From the NCBI RefSeq assembly GCF_000512695.2, contig NZ_AZRW02000009.1:1-64000 (forward strand): 64,000 nucleotides of DNA, read 5' to 3'. Source of the stretch: Pseudomonas sp. QTF5 (GTDB lineage: Bacteria > Pseudomonadota > Gammaproteobacteria > Pseudomonadales > Pseudomonadaceae). Below the pieces are notes generated by a model that saw only the letters and a list, made by a program, of their open reading frames with translations, was not told the DNA's origin and did no database searches. A program made the translations under genes and the position numbers. Of the stretch, positions 16,996-24,665 are shown piece after piece (positions within the stretch are counted from its first letter, which is position 1; each line of letters opens with the position of its first letter).

Positions 16996-17304
16996 TGCAT
17001 TGGTAGCGGAGGCCTGCGCAAGGTTCGTTGGTCCCGTAGCGGAATGGGGAAACGAGGTGGTACACGTGTCATTTACTACAACACGCTTTCCGAAGGCTCT
17101 ATCTGGTTGCTGATCGCCTACACCAAGACGAAATTCGACAATTTAGGCGTCTCTCAGAGCGCGTTCGCCAAGCTGATTGGAGTCAGTTTGCGTACGTTGC
17201 AGGACTGGGAGCAAGGGCGGCGGCAACCAACGGGAGCAGCGCAGACGCTACTTCGTGTTGCGAGCCAGCATCCTGAGGCATTGCGCGATCTACAGGCGGT
17301 TTAG
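16996..17304 (+). pseudogene. In-frame toxin/antitoxin fusion remnant (RelE/HigB-like plus HigA-like)
   Basis: Reading from about 16996, the frame gives GSGGLRKVRWSRSGMGKRGG and TRVIYYNT...SIWLLIAYTKTKFDNL, the C-terminal half of a RelE/HigB-type RNase toxin. Without a break it continues as GVSQSAFAKLIGVSLRTLQD and WEQGRRQPTGAAQTLL, the C-terminal half of the cognate XRE/HigA-type antitoxin. A stop codon lies just upstream at 16987-16989. An internal deletion has therefore removed the toxin N-terminus and the junction between the genes while keeping frame. The only ATG (17044) would give an 86-aa hybrid that still holds a helix-turn-helix. Whether it is expressed is unknown; a DNA-binding relic is possible, an active toxin is not expected. 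Confidence 0.75.
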
Positions 17305-17314
17305 GATCAGACGG

Positions 17315-17356
17315 GTACCCATTAGCTGGTTTCAAGCCAAGACTAATGGGTGTCCT
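17315..17356 (+). terminator. Terminator behind the toxin-antitoxin remnant
   Basis: acccattagctgg / aagactaatgggt forms a stem with a few following T, placed 11 bp after the antitoxin stop. The remaining gap to 17727 shows no gene. Confidence 0.55.
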
Positions 17357-17727
17357 TTATTTGGATTTCGATGATTTCTTTCCAGCGCTAACCGGCCAAT
17401 CAACGCTCGCCAATCCTGCGACCCTCGTCCCTGCCGCTATCCGTCAGGGCGCTCTGATCAGCACTTTTCTGAACGTTCGGAGTGAGCGGGAATGTTCACT
17501 GACATGTCGTCGCCGATGACATATCAAGACGGGTCGCAAAAACTGCAAAATAGCGCCACGTCCGTGTAAAAGCATTAGTGGGTTAAGTATGACGTCCTAC
17601 TTTGAACTCATTACACCACGTCACTAATGATGTTCCCGCCCCCACCTTTATCCCCCCAGACCAACCTCATACATTGATCTCCAACGCCTCCCCATCATTC
17701 CGATGAGAAGGTCACTGGAGATTTCTC

Positions 17728-17949
17728 ATGCCTTTCGTCAGCGTACGCATCACCCGCGACGGTGTTACCTCAGAGCAGAAAGCTCAGGTGATCGCCGAAA
17801 TCACTGAAACCCTGGAACGCGTCCTCAACAAGCGCCCGGACCTGACCCACATCGTGATCGAAGAAGTCGACACCGATAACTGGGGCTATGCCGGCATCAC
17901 CACCACCCAGTACCGAAAGCAACTGGCTGAAGACGGGGGGCATTCATGA
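17728..17949 (+). CDS. 4-oxalocrotonate tautomerase-family protein
   Basis: A 73-aa tautomerase. The catalytic N-terminal proline follows the initiator (MPFVSVRITRDG), the next helix is TSEQKAQVIAEITETL, and the HIVIEEVDTDNWGYAG segment matches the family's second half. These small enzymes form hexamers or dimers and use Pro1 as a base in keto-enol or related reactions. The stop overlaps the ATG of a decayed DsbA-family gene, and an SDR gene follows, suggesting a former three-gene operon for small-molecule modification. Substrate unknown. GGAG lies 9 nt before ATG 17728. Confidence 0.85.
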   Translation: MPFVSVRITRDGVTSEQKAQVIAEITETLERVLNKRPDLTHIVIEEVDTDNWGYAGITTTQYRKQLAEDGGHS

Positions 17950-18143
17950 CTGCGTCCGTCACCATCGATTTCGTCTCCGATGTGGTGTGGCGCCGCGGCG
18001 CTGGAGCAGGCGATTGAGAACGTGGCCGGTGAAGTCTCGGTCGAGCTGACTTACAAACCCTTCGAGCTGAACCGGTGAGCCATCGGGTATCGGTCGAGCA
18101 CTACGAACAGATGTTGAGACAAATGGCGAAGGCCGTCGCCTGA
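17946..18143 (+). pseudogene. Gutted DsbA/FrnE-like oxidoreductase gene
   Basis: The start MTASVTIDFVSDVV is the typical beginning of a cytosolic FrnE-type DsbA protein, but the CPWC active-site codons are missing. A second frame resumes with ALEQAIENVAGEVSVELTYK and PFELN, also typical of the family. After a further jump, only a C-terminal helix, VEHYEQMLRQMAKAVA, remains before the stop at 18141. About 200 bp survive of the roughly 650 expected. The gene overlaps the tautomerase stop by 4 nt, as an operon member would. It is certainly non-functional as an oxidoreductase. Confidence 0.7.
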
Positions 18144-18185
18144 TTGATCACTTTTCAAACCATCATTTCTTAGTAGAGGTTCATC

Positions 18186-18896
18186 ATGAGCAATTCGAAA
18201 AAAGTCATCGTTATTACAGGCGCCTCCCAAGGTCTCGGCGCAGGCATGGTCAAGGCATTCCGTGATCTCGATTACCAGATAGTTGCCACTTCGCGTTCGA
18301 TCCAGCCGTCCACCGATCCGGACATTCTCGCCGTGGCCGGCGACATCGGCGACCCGGCGATCGCCCAGCGAGTCATCCGTGAAGCGATCGAACGTTTTGG
18401 CCGTATCGACACCCTGGTCAACAACGCCGGAATCTTCGTCGCCAAGCCGTTCACCGCCTACACCCCCGAAGACTACGCCGCGGTGCTGTCGGTCAACCTG
18501 AATGGTTTCTTCTACATCACCCAACTCGCGATCACCGAGATGGAAAAACAGGGCAGCGGCCACGTCGTCAACATCACCACCAGCCTGGTGGACCATGCCA
18601 TCGACGGCGTGCCGTCCGTACTGGCCTCATTGACCAAGGGTGGCTTGAACGCTGCGACCAAGTCCCTGGCCATCGAGTACGCCAAGCGCGGGATTCGGGT
18701 GAATGCGGTTTCCCCAGGCATTATCAAAACGCCAATGCATGGTGAGGAAACTCACGAAGCGCTGGGGAATTTGCACCCGGTAGGGCACATGGGGGAGATC
18801 AGCGATATTGCTCAGGCTGTTGTTTATCTGGACAGCGCTGGTTTTGTTACTGGTGAAATCCTGCATGTTGATGGTGGGCAGAGTGCGGGTCACTGA
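18186..18896 (+). CDS. Short-chain dehydrogenase/reductase-fold protein lacking the catalytic tyrosine
   Basis: A 236-aa classical-length SDR. The nucleotide-binding TGASQGLGAG (11-20), NNAGIF (79-84) and the C-terminal HVDGG motif are intact, and S133 could serve as the catalytic serine. The YxxxK motif reads A147-SLT-K151, so the essential tyrosine is replaced by alanine. I believe close relatives share the PSVLASLTKGG form, so this is probably a family trait and not damage. The protein may bind NAD(P) without classical dehydrogenase chemistry. It lies behind the tautomerase and the gutted DsbA-like gene, with a terminator after the stop. Confidence 0.85.
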   Translation: MSNSKKVIVITGASQGLGAGMVKAFRDLDYQIVATSRSIQPSTDPDILAVAGDIGDPAIAQRVIREAIERFGRIDTLVNNAGIFVAKPFTAYTPEDYAAVLSVNLNGFFYITQLAITEMEKQGSGHVVNITTSLVDHAIDGVPSVLASLTKGGLNAATKSLAIEYAKRGIRVNAVSPGIIKTPMHGEETHEALGNLHPVGHMGEISDIAQAVVYLDSAGFVTGEILHVDGGQSAGH

Positions 18897-18902
18897 GGCC
18901 TT

Positions 18903-18970
18903 TCCAAACCCCAGAAACAACAAGCCCTCGCATTTCTGCGAGGGTTTCGATTGTATGGTGCGGGCATCTG
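18903..18970. repeat. tRNA-Thr attachment-site scar, copy 1 (degenerate)
   Basis: ccccagaaacaacaagccctcgcatttctgcgaggg... ending gtatggtgcgggcatctg. It matches the better preserved copies at 20968 and 22548 and includes a terminator-like hairpin (ccctcgc / gcgaggg), which also serves as the SDR gene's terminator. The 15-bp tRNA end is degenerate here. Confidence 0.5.
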
Positions 18971-19052
18971 TATTTTTGTATCTTGTATTGAATAGAAACA
19001 ATCGTGCTAAGCTGATTGGCGAATTATTGGAGAGCGTCTGACGAAGCTTCGA

Positions 19053-19982
19053 TCAGTAATGGGGGGTTAGTGGTGCACTCGATATTCCATCATCATCTGG
19101 CATGACGCCTTGATGAGTCTTGAGTCGGCCCACTTCGTCCAGATGCCTCCAGAGAAATTGCGCGGCTTCTTCACGCCGATCAGACTCGATGAGGTCGAGC
19201 AAATGGATGTGTTCCTGGCATTGCGCCATAAGACGAGTGCGATCGACGTTGGCTTTGTAGCCCATGAAACGCCTGAGTTGATTTTGCTGGCGTATGGCAT
19301 CGATGAAAAAAACATTTCCGGAGCACTGCACGATCAGTTCGTGAAACTGGGCGCCCACCTGGAACAGTTGGGCCCGAGACAAGGTGTGGATATCCCCATC
19401 GAGCATGGCCTGCTGTTGCTGCCTGGCTTTGGCAAACGCGGCGTGATTGATCTGATAACCGGGCTCAAGCAGGGCTGCCGGCTCGATGGCCATCCGGAAG
19501 CGGTAGCTTTGGATGTATGTCTGGGCGTTATGCACGAAATTTTTGAGGGCCCATCCTTGCCCCGGCTTGCGCTCCACCATGGCTTCGCTGGCCAGCCTGC
19601 TCAGTACCTTGAGCAATTGTCCGCGGGGCACTTCGTAACGGCGCAACAGCTGCGCTTCGAAAAAGTGGGCAGGTATTTCGCCGCCAAGAATGTCGTCGAC
19701 CACGCGAAGGTAAAAGTCTTCGAAAGGATCACTGGCAAGAGGGAATGTTGCTTCCTGAATCTGCCCTGCGCCCTGTTTCAGAAAGTAACCACGATTGGGC
19801 TCCTGAATGGCCAGGTCCCACTCGGCGAGCAAGGCAAACACTCGCCGGATAGGCGAGCGCGAAACGCCAAGCGCTTGGGCGAACATCTGCTCGCGCAACG
19901 GCTCCCCAGCTTTCATCGACCGGGCGCGAACCATGTCGATGACGCGTGGGGCCAACTGCAAGGCGAGGTCTTTCTTGATCAC
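19053..19982 (-). CDS. GntR-family regulator with FCD-type effector domain
   Basis: A 309-aa regulator. The N-terminal winged helix (residues about 10-70) shows GEPLREQMFAQALGVSRSPI followed by RRVFALLAEWDLAIQEPNRG, the usual recognition helix and wing. A second winged-helix-like segment (LLRRYEVPRGQLLKVLSRLA) precedes an all-helical FCD-like ligand domain. It is divergently transcribed from the isomerase-like gene at 20180 with about 200 bp between the starts, so it probably regulates that gene and itself. The pair lies between attachment-site scars 1 and 2, so it may be cargo of an old insertion. Effector unknown. Confidence 0.82.
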   Translation of the reverse strand: MIKKDLALQLAPRVIDMVRARSMKAGEPLREQMFAQALGVSRSPIRRVFALLAEWDLAIQEPNRGYFLKQGAGQIQEATFPLASDPFEDFYLRVVDDILGGEIPAHFFEAQLLRRYEVPRGQLLKVLSRLASEAMVERKPGQGWALKNFVHNAQTYIQSYRFRMAIEPAALLEPGYQINHAAFAKARQQQQAMLDGDIHTLSRAQLFQVGAQFHELIVQCSGNVFFIDAIRQQNQLRRFMGYKANVDRTRLMAQCQEHIHLLDLIESDRREEAAQFLWRHLDEVGRLKTHQGVMPDDDGISSAPLTPHY

Positions 19983-20179
19983 AGGTTCTATCTCGAATGG
20001 TTAGCTTCAGTCCGTTCCCGCTGGGGCAGATGCCCCATCGGACCGGAGTTGGAAAATACCATACGAAGAGGCAGTGGATATCTGCACTAAGAACGCTACT
20101 CCCGATAGTGCAGTGCTGGAGCTGCGAAGGATGCTCCAGGCTGATGATTTCGTTTCTTCCCAGGATGGATGTTTACCCA

Positions 20180-20929
20180 ATGCTCAAGTTCAATGCTCAT
20201 CTCGGTTTCCAATTCAATGAATTGCCTTTTCTGCAACGCATCGAAGCCGCCGCCGCAGCCGGTTTTCGGGCGGTGGAGTTCCCGTCGCCCTATGAATTCG
20301 ACGCAAGTCTCCTGGCCGACCATCTAGCCCAATACAGTTTGCCGTTGATTCAGTTCGCTGCGCCGGCTGGCGTTACCAAAGGCATCGCCGCCTTGCAGGG
20401 CAAAGAACAAGAGTTTCGCAACGGGTTGCTCCAGGCCGCCAGCTATGCAAAGGCGCTGGCGTGTCCGGATGTCCACATCATGTCGGGCGTTACGACGCAG
20501 GATGATGCAGAGCGTATCTTCGGGGGCAACCTGGAATATGCAGTCAAGTACTTCGAAGATCAGGGTTTGCGGCCGCTTATCGAAGTGATCAGTTCACAGG
20601 CGATGCCGGGCTACTACATGTCTGACTTCAGCAAGGCGCAACAGGTGCTGGAGACCTTCCCCAGTGTTGGGCTGATTCTCGATCTTTACCATGCCCAGCT
20701 TCTGACCGCAGATGCAGCAGATGTTCTGGCTCGGTTTTATGACAGAACCGTCCATGTACAAATTGCCGACTGCCCGGGTCGTCACGAACCGGGAACGGGG
20801 ATCATCGATTTTGCTGCCTTGTTCGCGGCGCTGGAGCAGCGTGGCTACCCAGGATGGATCGGTTGTGAATATCACCCTTCCGGTTCTACCGTTGCGAGCC
20901 TTGACTGGATTAAGCAGCTAAGTGCTTAG
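20180..20929 (+). CDS. Hydroxypyruvate isomerase-like TIM-barrel protein
   Basis: A 249-aa AP-endonuclease-2-type TIM barrel resembling hydroxypyruvate/2-oxo-tetronate isomerases: opening MLKFNAHLGFQFNELPFLQR, AGFRAVEFPSPYE, then metal-site segments RPLIEVISS, GLILDLYHAQ, HVQIADCPGRHEPGTG and WIGCEYHPSG. By family it interconverts hydroxy-oxo acids with a divalent metal; the substrate is unproven. Start: ATG 20180 gives the usual N-terminus with AGGATGG 11 nt upstream; ATG 20165 in the same frame is possible. It has no metabolic neighbours apart from the divergent GntR gene, so the pathway is not visible. Confidence 0.75.
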   Translation: MLKFNAHLGFQFNELPFLQRIEAAAAAGFRAVEFPSPYEFDASLLADHLAQYSLPLIQFAAPAGVTKGIAALQGKEQEFRNGLLQAASYAKALACPDVHIMSGVTTQDDAERIFGGNLEYAVKYFEDQGLRPLIEVISSQAMPGYYMSDFSKAQQVLETFPSVGLILDLYHAQLLTADAADVLARFYDRTVHVQIADCPGRHEPGTGIIDFAALFAALEQRGYPGWIGCEYHPSGSTVASLDWIKQLSA

Positions 20930-20967
20930 TGCTTGCGACGAGCAAACGGGACTCGGATTTCACGTAC

Positions 20968-21165
20968 GCCAGAAACAACAAAGCCCTCGCATTTCTGCGA
21001 GGGCTTTGTTTTGTATGGTGCCGGCACCAGACGAACGGTATGTCTCGGCGAGGCCAGATTTTCCGGGCGTCTGGATTTCGCTGGAAAATTCGGCGTGCCC
21101 CAACTGGTAACTATAAATAAATCAGCTAGTTATGGCGTTCGGTGGAATCGAACTCGGGATTTTTA
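20968..21165. repeat. tRNA-Thr attachment-site scar, copy 2
   Basis: Holds the terminator-like hairpin aaagccctcgc / gcgagggcttt and then, at 21016-21030, tggtgccggcaccag, identical to the last 15 bp of tRNA-Thr (30299-30313, CCA end included). A further 130 bp is shared with copy 3, ending in a tRNA-like fragment (ggtggaatcgaactcggga). Confidence 0.75.
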
Positions 21166-21311
21166 GATGTCAGCACGTTGTCGGTCTGCAAGTAAAGCAT
21201 TCAGAGTCGCATACGGAATGGTAAACCCCCTGAGTTCGAAAGTTGCCGATTATTCCCATGGATAATCGGCAGGAGTTGACCCAAAGCAACCAGTCAGGTG
21301 TGTCTAATCAA

Positions 21312-22190
21312 TCAGGGCGATTCACTCAGCGGTACACCTGCCTGTCGTGCAATTTTATGGATAGCGAGTTGTAGTTCGAGCCTGCATTGATATAGATCTT
21401 TATTGCTTTCACGCCCATAGGCCTTAACACATGCGAAAGCAGTGTCTACAAAAAATATACTTGCGATTCTGGTCATCATAGTTGAGTAAGCCCAAGCTTC
21501 CTTTCCTGCTTTTATTTTGTGCTCGGGTGAGGCTTGCATAAACATAAGCCACATAAGCGTGTCCTCACCAGTTATATGGCTTGCTCCGCTGAGGCGATGA
21601 TAGCTTTCATAGTAATCAGTCTCGCGCCCAAGTATTTCAAATCTTTTATAAAGCGACTTAGGCCAGTCAGTCTCCGGGTTGGATATATCTATAGAGCATT
21701 GAGTTTCGATTTCCTTAACGAATTCGTCTAATATGGTAATGACTTTTCTTCTTTCCTCTATCATGGTCGATATTTCTTCTGCGTCGGGTCCTTGTAGTAT
21801 TTTCTGCTTCCATTCATTGAGTTTTCTATTGTGCTCATTCAGCCATGATTGAAAAAATTTGATCAATGTCGCTGAATCGCCTCTTTCGGCGAGGTACATA
21901 ATGTTTATTGAGCCTTCTACAACAACCCTAGCTAATGCCTCCGCACTTGCTGGCGAACCTGTCGAAATAGCAACTAGCATTCCTTGGACGTGCTCGTATA
22001 CACGACCAATCAGGTTTAAAAGCGAGTGAATCCGAAAGCCTTCATTGTTGTCTTTTGGCTCGTATTCTCCCAAGTAGTCATTAAGAATTTTATCTGCTTT
22101 GGCACACGACTCAATGGCTACTGCCGACTCAATAAGGTTTGCTTTTTTATCTATCTTAAAGGATTTTCTGAAGTTTGGTATGTAAGGCAT
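21312..22190 (-). CDS. DUF5677-like helical protein
   Basis: A 292-aa all-helical, soluble protein. The segments ASAEALARVVVEGSINIMYL (about 82-101) and YHRLSGASHITGEDTL (about 197-212) resemble DUF5677 proteins, in which a conserved histidine lies in the second segment. DUF5677 has no known biochemical function. The gene is markedly AT-rich compared with the core genome and is the only gene between scars 2 and 3, so it forms a small self-contained insertion of about 1.6 kb. Such genes are common in tRNA-linked islands; a defence role is only a guess. Confidence 0.65.
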   Translation of the reverse strand: MPYIPNFRKSFKIDKKANLIESAVAIESCAKADKILNDYLGEYEPKDNNEGFRIHSLLNLIGRVYEHVQGMLVAISTGSPASAEALARVVVEGSINIMYLAERGDSATLIKFFQSWLNEHNRKLNEWKQKILQGPDAEEISTMIEERRKVITILDEFVKEIETQCSIDISNPETDWPKSLYKRFEILGRETDYYESYHRLSGASHITGEDTLMWLMFMQASPEHKIKAGKEAWAYSTMMTRIASIFFVDTAFACVKAYGRESNKDLYQCRLELQLAIHKIARQAGVPLSESP

Positions 22191-22390
22191 TGTTGTGTGT
22201 AAATCCTGTAGGTTTAATTAATGCAGTTCTAAATGGAAGCGGTATTTAATTTTTGAGTGTAGCATTTTGTCGTCTGTCAGAAAATTTTGCACTAACTTTG
22301 AATCGTGTGCGTCTTAATTTTTAGCTAACTCAGCGTCGTTAAGATTGCTTGCACAACTTATTAGTATTGGGGGCTGAGGCTCAAGAAGAA

Positions 22391-22460
22391 AAAATGGGGA
22401 CAGACCACGTGTTTCCTAAACAGGCATTGCCCTAGAAGGGGCAGATTTATTTTCGATCTC
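22391..22460. repeat. Possible REP-associated transposase scar
   Basis: atggggacagaccacgtgtt and, 45 bp on, ggggcagatttattttcg resemble the short ggggacaga(ttt)att boundaries that I associate with RAYT/IS200-like elements in Pseudomonas. No transposase frame survives. Apart from this and attachment scar 3, the gap 22191-23057 shows no gene. Confidence 0.3.
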
Positions 22461-22547
22461 TCATTCAGCGAGGTCGGCGAACGCCGTAGGGGATCAAGAA
22501 AGGCCCCCTGGGGAGGCAGCGCGGCAAGCGCAATCACACCAAACCCC

Positions 22548-22737
22548 AGAAACAACAAAGGCCCGTATTTCTGCGAGTCTTTGTTTTGTATGGTGCGGCA
22601 CCAGACGAACGGTATGTTTCGGGGAGGTTAGGTTTCCCGGGCGTCTGGATTTCGGTGAAAACTTCGCGTACGCCAACTAGTAACTATTAATAAGTCAGCT
22701 GGTTACGAAATTGAGTGGAGTCGAATTCGGCTGTATT
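22548..22737. repeat. tRNA-Thr attachment-site scar, copy 3
   Basis: About 190 bp alignable with copy 2 (agaaacaacaaaggcccgta..., then acgaacggtatgt, cgggcgtctggatttcg). The tRNA end at 22591-22604 reads tggtgcggcaccag, one base shorter than the tRNA. A T-arm-like remnant gtggagtcgaattcgg lies near 22715. Confidence 0.7.
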
Positions 22738-23057
22738 TTGTGTCACAAGATTTTATAATCTTAATAGATTACTAAATAGAAAAATTAATATCAGCTAGGT
22801 CAAAAATTGTCTCCGAGAATCGCCAGGGAGGAAAGCGATCAAGCTCGCACGCTGTGCCGTTATTTGAGAAAATATCGCTAAGCGTAACTCGTATAGCGCG
22901 ATATGGAAATTTTCTGGGGTTTAAGCTATATTTAGTTTGGCTCTGGACTTATATGTTCATATGCGTCAAGTCTATTTTTTTGTTTTTAAAATTATCTAGG
23001 CTCTGCTATAGTAGACTGATTAAAATGCTGCGTGCGCCAAAGTAAATTGAGGTGATT

Positions 23058-23615
23058 GTGCTGGGAGATATTCAAATTAGATCCGCCCTTTTGGCTAGGC
23101 TTGGTCGAATGTCGCACCGACCCAGTGCGCTAATTGAAGAGCTGAGAGTGCATAATGGAAGTGCGATAGCTGATGTGGTGGCTATTTACAAGGAGGCTCA
23201 TTGTTATGAGATAAAAGGTGATGCCGATAAAATTGAGCGAGCAATAAGCCAAGCTGCCTATTATGATTTGGCGTTCAGGAAGATAACTTTAGTTACTACG
23301 GAGCGTCATGCGAATAAAGCTATAAGGATTATTCCAGCGCATTGGGGAGTGATGATTGCCAGGGAGGTAAGTGGTGTTGTAGTTCTGCGGGGGGCAAGAT
23401 CTTCAAAAAATAGCCCTTTTTTTGATAAGAAGACTGCTCTGATGACTCTCTGGAGGACAGAACTTTCAGATGTCGCCGAAGGGCTGAATATACAGGTCGC
23501 TGCAAAGGCAAATAGGGATAATATTTCTAACTCCATTGCAGAAATTATGGGGAGAGAAGAGCTTAGCCTTGCAATTAGCGCTAAGCTCGCGCAGAGGAAG
23601 CTAGGGTTTTTGTAA
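23058..23615 (+). CDS. sce7726-family protein, PD-(D/E)XK nuclease-like
   Basis: A protein of about 185 aa. The start MLGDIQIRSALLARL and the core ELRVHNGSAIADVVAIYKEA HCYEIKGD match sce7726-type proteins as I know them. The core carries the restriction-endonuclease-like residues E28, D39 and E51-x-K53. It may be a nuclease, but activity is not proven for the family. GTG 23058 is preferred over GTG 23052 because GAGG lies 5 nt before it. It is AT-rich and converges on the broken beta-type gene, overlapping its end by 15 nt. Such genes typically sit in mobile or defence islands. Confidence 0.7.
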   Translation: MLGDIQIRSALLARLGRMSHRPSALIEELRVHNGSAIADVVAIYKEAHCYEIKGDADKIERAISQAAYYDLAFRKITLVTTERHANKAIRIIPAHWGVMIAREVSGVVVLRGARSSKNSPFFDKKTALMTLWRTELSDVAEGLNIQVAAKANRDNISNSIAEIMGREELSLAISAKLAQRKLGFL

Positions 23616-24665
23616 CATAAATGTGATGTGAGCATTTATAGTCGGATTCAGGATGCTGCTAGGCGTGACTAGGGTTCCATGTGAGTTGGCTTTATCGTTC
23701 AGATAATTGTCTCCCCAAGAGTATGGTGGTGTCCGATAGAAAGTTTTTGCCACCAGAATCTTCGCCATATCGTTATACTGCTGGTTCCCTCGCGGATGGT
23801 TTTTTAAGCCGTTACCTCTAATAACATATTGAAAGTCTTCAAAGGCATACAGGATTTTGGGCGCAGTAACGTTGCGCATGCTTTCTGGTGGAATGTCGAT
23901 TTCCGAGAAATTAGGGCTTACGATAGTATAATCCCCAAGTTCAATGTCGCTTAGTTCGTGGTGGGCAATAACTTTTTTGTGTATGGCTAACTCACTTCTG
24001 GGTAAAGAGATCTCATGCCCGACTTCAAGTATTTCCTTGATTGATGCTGGTATTGAAGAACCGGTTATTATTATTTTTGAAAATGAATAATCGCGCTTTA
24101 TAGCGACGATAAAGTTGATTAGCTCTCCCGCTCTTTTAGTCGTATCACATGTGCGGCAAATCCTATTGTCTAAAATAAGGATCATTGACGTGAATTGGGG
24201 AGAGCATTTTCTAACTAGTGTTTGTATTTCTAATTTGGTTGTAGCTTAGTGCTGAAAGTCTTCGGGCTGAACTCTTAGTGCTATAACATCTGATTTAATT
24301 TTGCCTGTGATTTTGGCGTTGAACACAGCATCATTTCGTTGTGGTGTTCTTTCGATGGCGATAACTGGGATGAACGTGGTGTCGGTAAATTTATCGATAA
24401 TATAAATGTAGTTGTCTTGTCCCGAAATCGTTATTGCATCAGGGACATCGAAATTATCAAGGTAGAAGTTTCTATATTCTTTTAAGTGCGTTTTTATTTT
24501 TTTGTGCGTTCCGTCAATAGATTTTTTTAGGGACTGTTCATTCAGACCTTTTTTCATCGGGAAATCAAAGAAAGGAGCGATAAAAGGCTTCAGCGTAGGA
24601 TGCAAAACCTTTAGGGCTCCGATCTCATTAGTTTTGGTTTTTAAGAATGGAGTATAGTTATTCAT
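23601..24665 (-). pseudogene. T4 beta-like ('beta family') protein interrupted by one ochre codon
   Basis: Two frames in the same phase, 24665-24246 and 24245-23601, are separated by a single TAA (24246-24248). Read through, they give one 354-residue protein from MNNYTPFLKTKTNEIGALKV (the usual beginning of the beta family), past ALRVQPEDFQH-stop-ATTKLEIQTL and MILILDNRICRT, to GDYTIVSPNFSEID and YSWGDNYLND near the C-terminus. No other damage is visible, so the stop is recent, suppressed or a sequencing error; translation could restart at ATG 24185. The gene is last in a tightly overlapping operon behind an ImmA/IrrE-like gene. Function of the family is not established; a phage-related or defence role is inferred from context. 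Confidence 0.68.

Noticed and set aside
16296..17006. 236-aa frame over the LysR start and its upstream region
   Set aside because: Half of it is the complement of LysR; the rest is low-quality sequence ending at the toxin remnant.
19110..20090. 326-aa frame opposite the GntR gene
   Set aside because: The minus-strand GntR protein has clear HTH motifs; this is its complement.
22854..23045. 63-aa hydrophobic frame before the sce7726-type gene
   Set aside because: No ribosome site, AT-driven Leu/Phe/Tyr composition, not a recognisable membrane protein.
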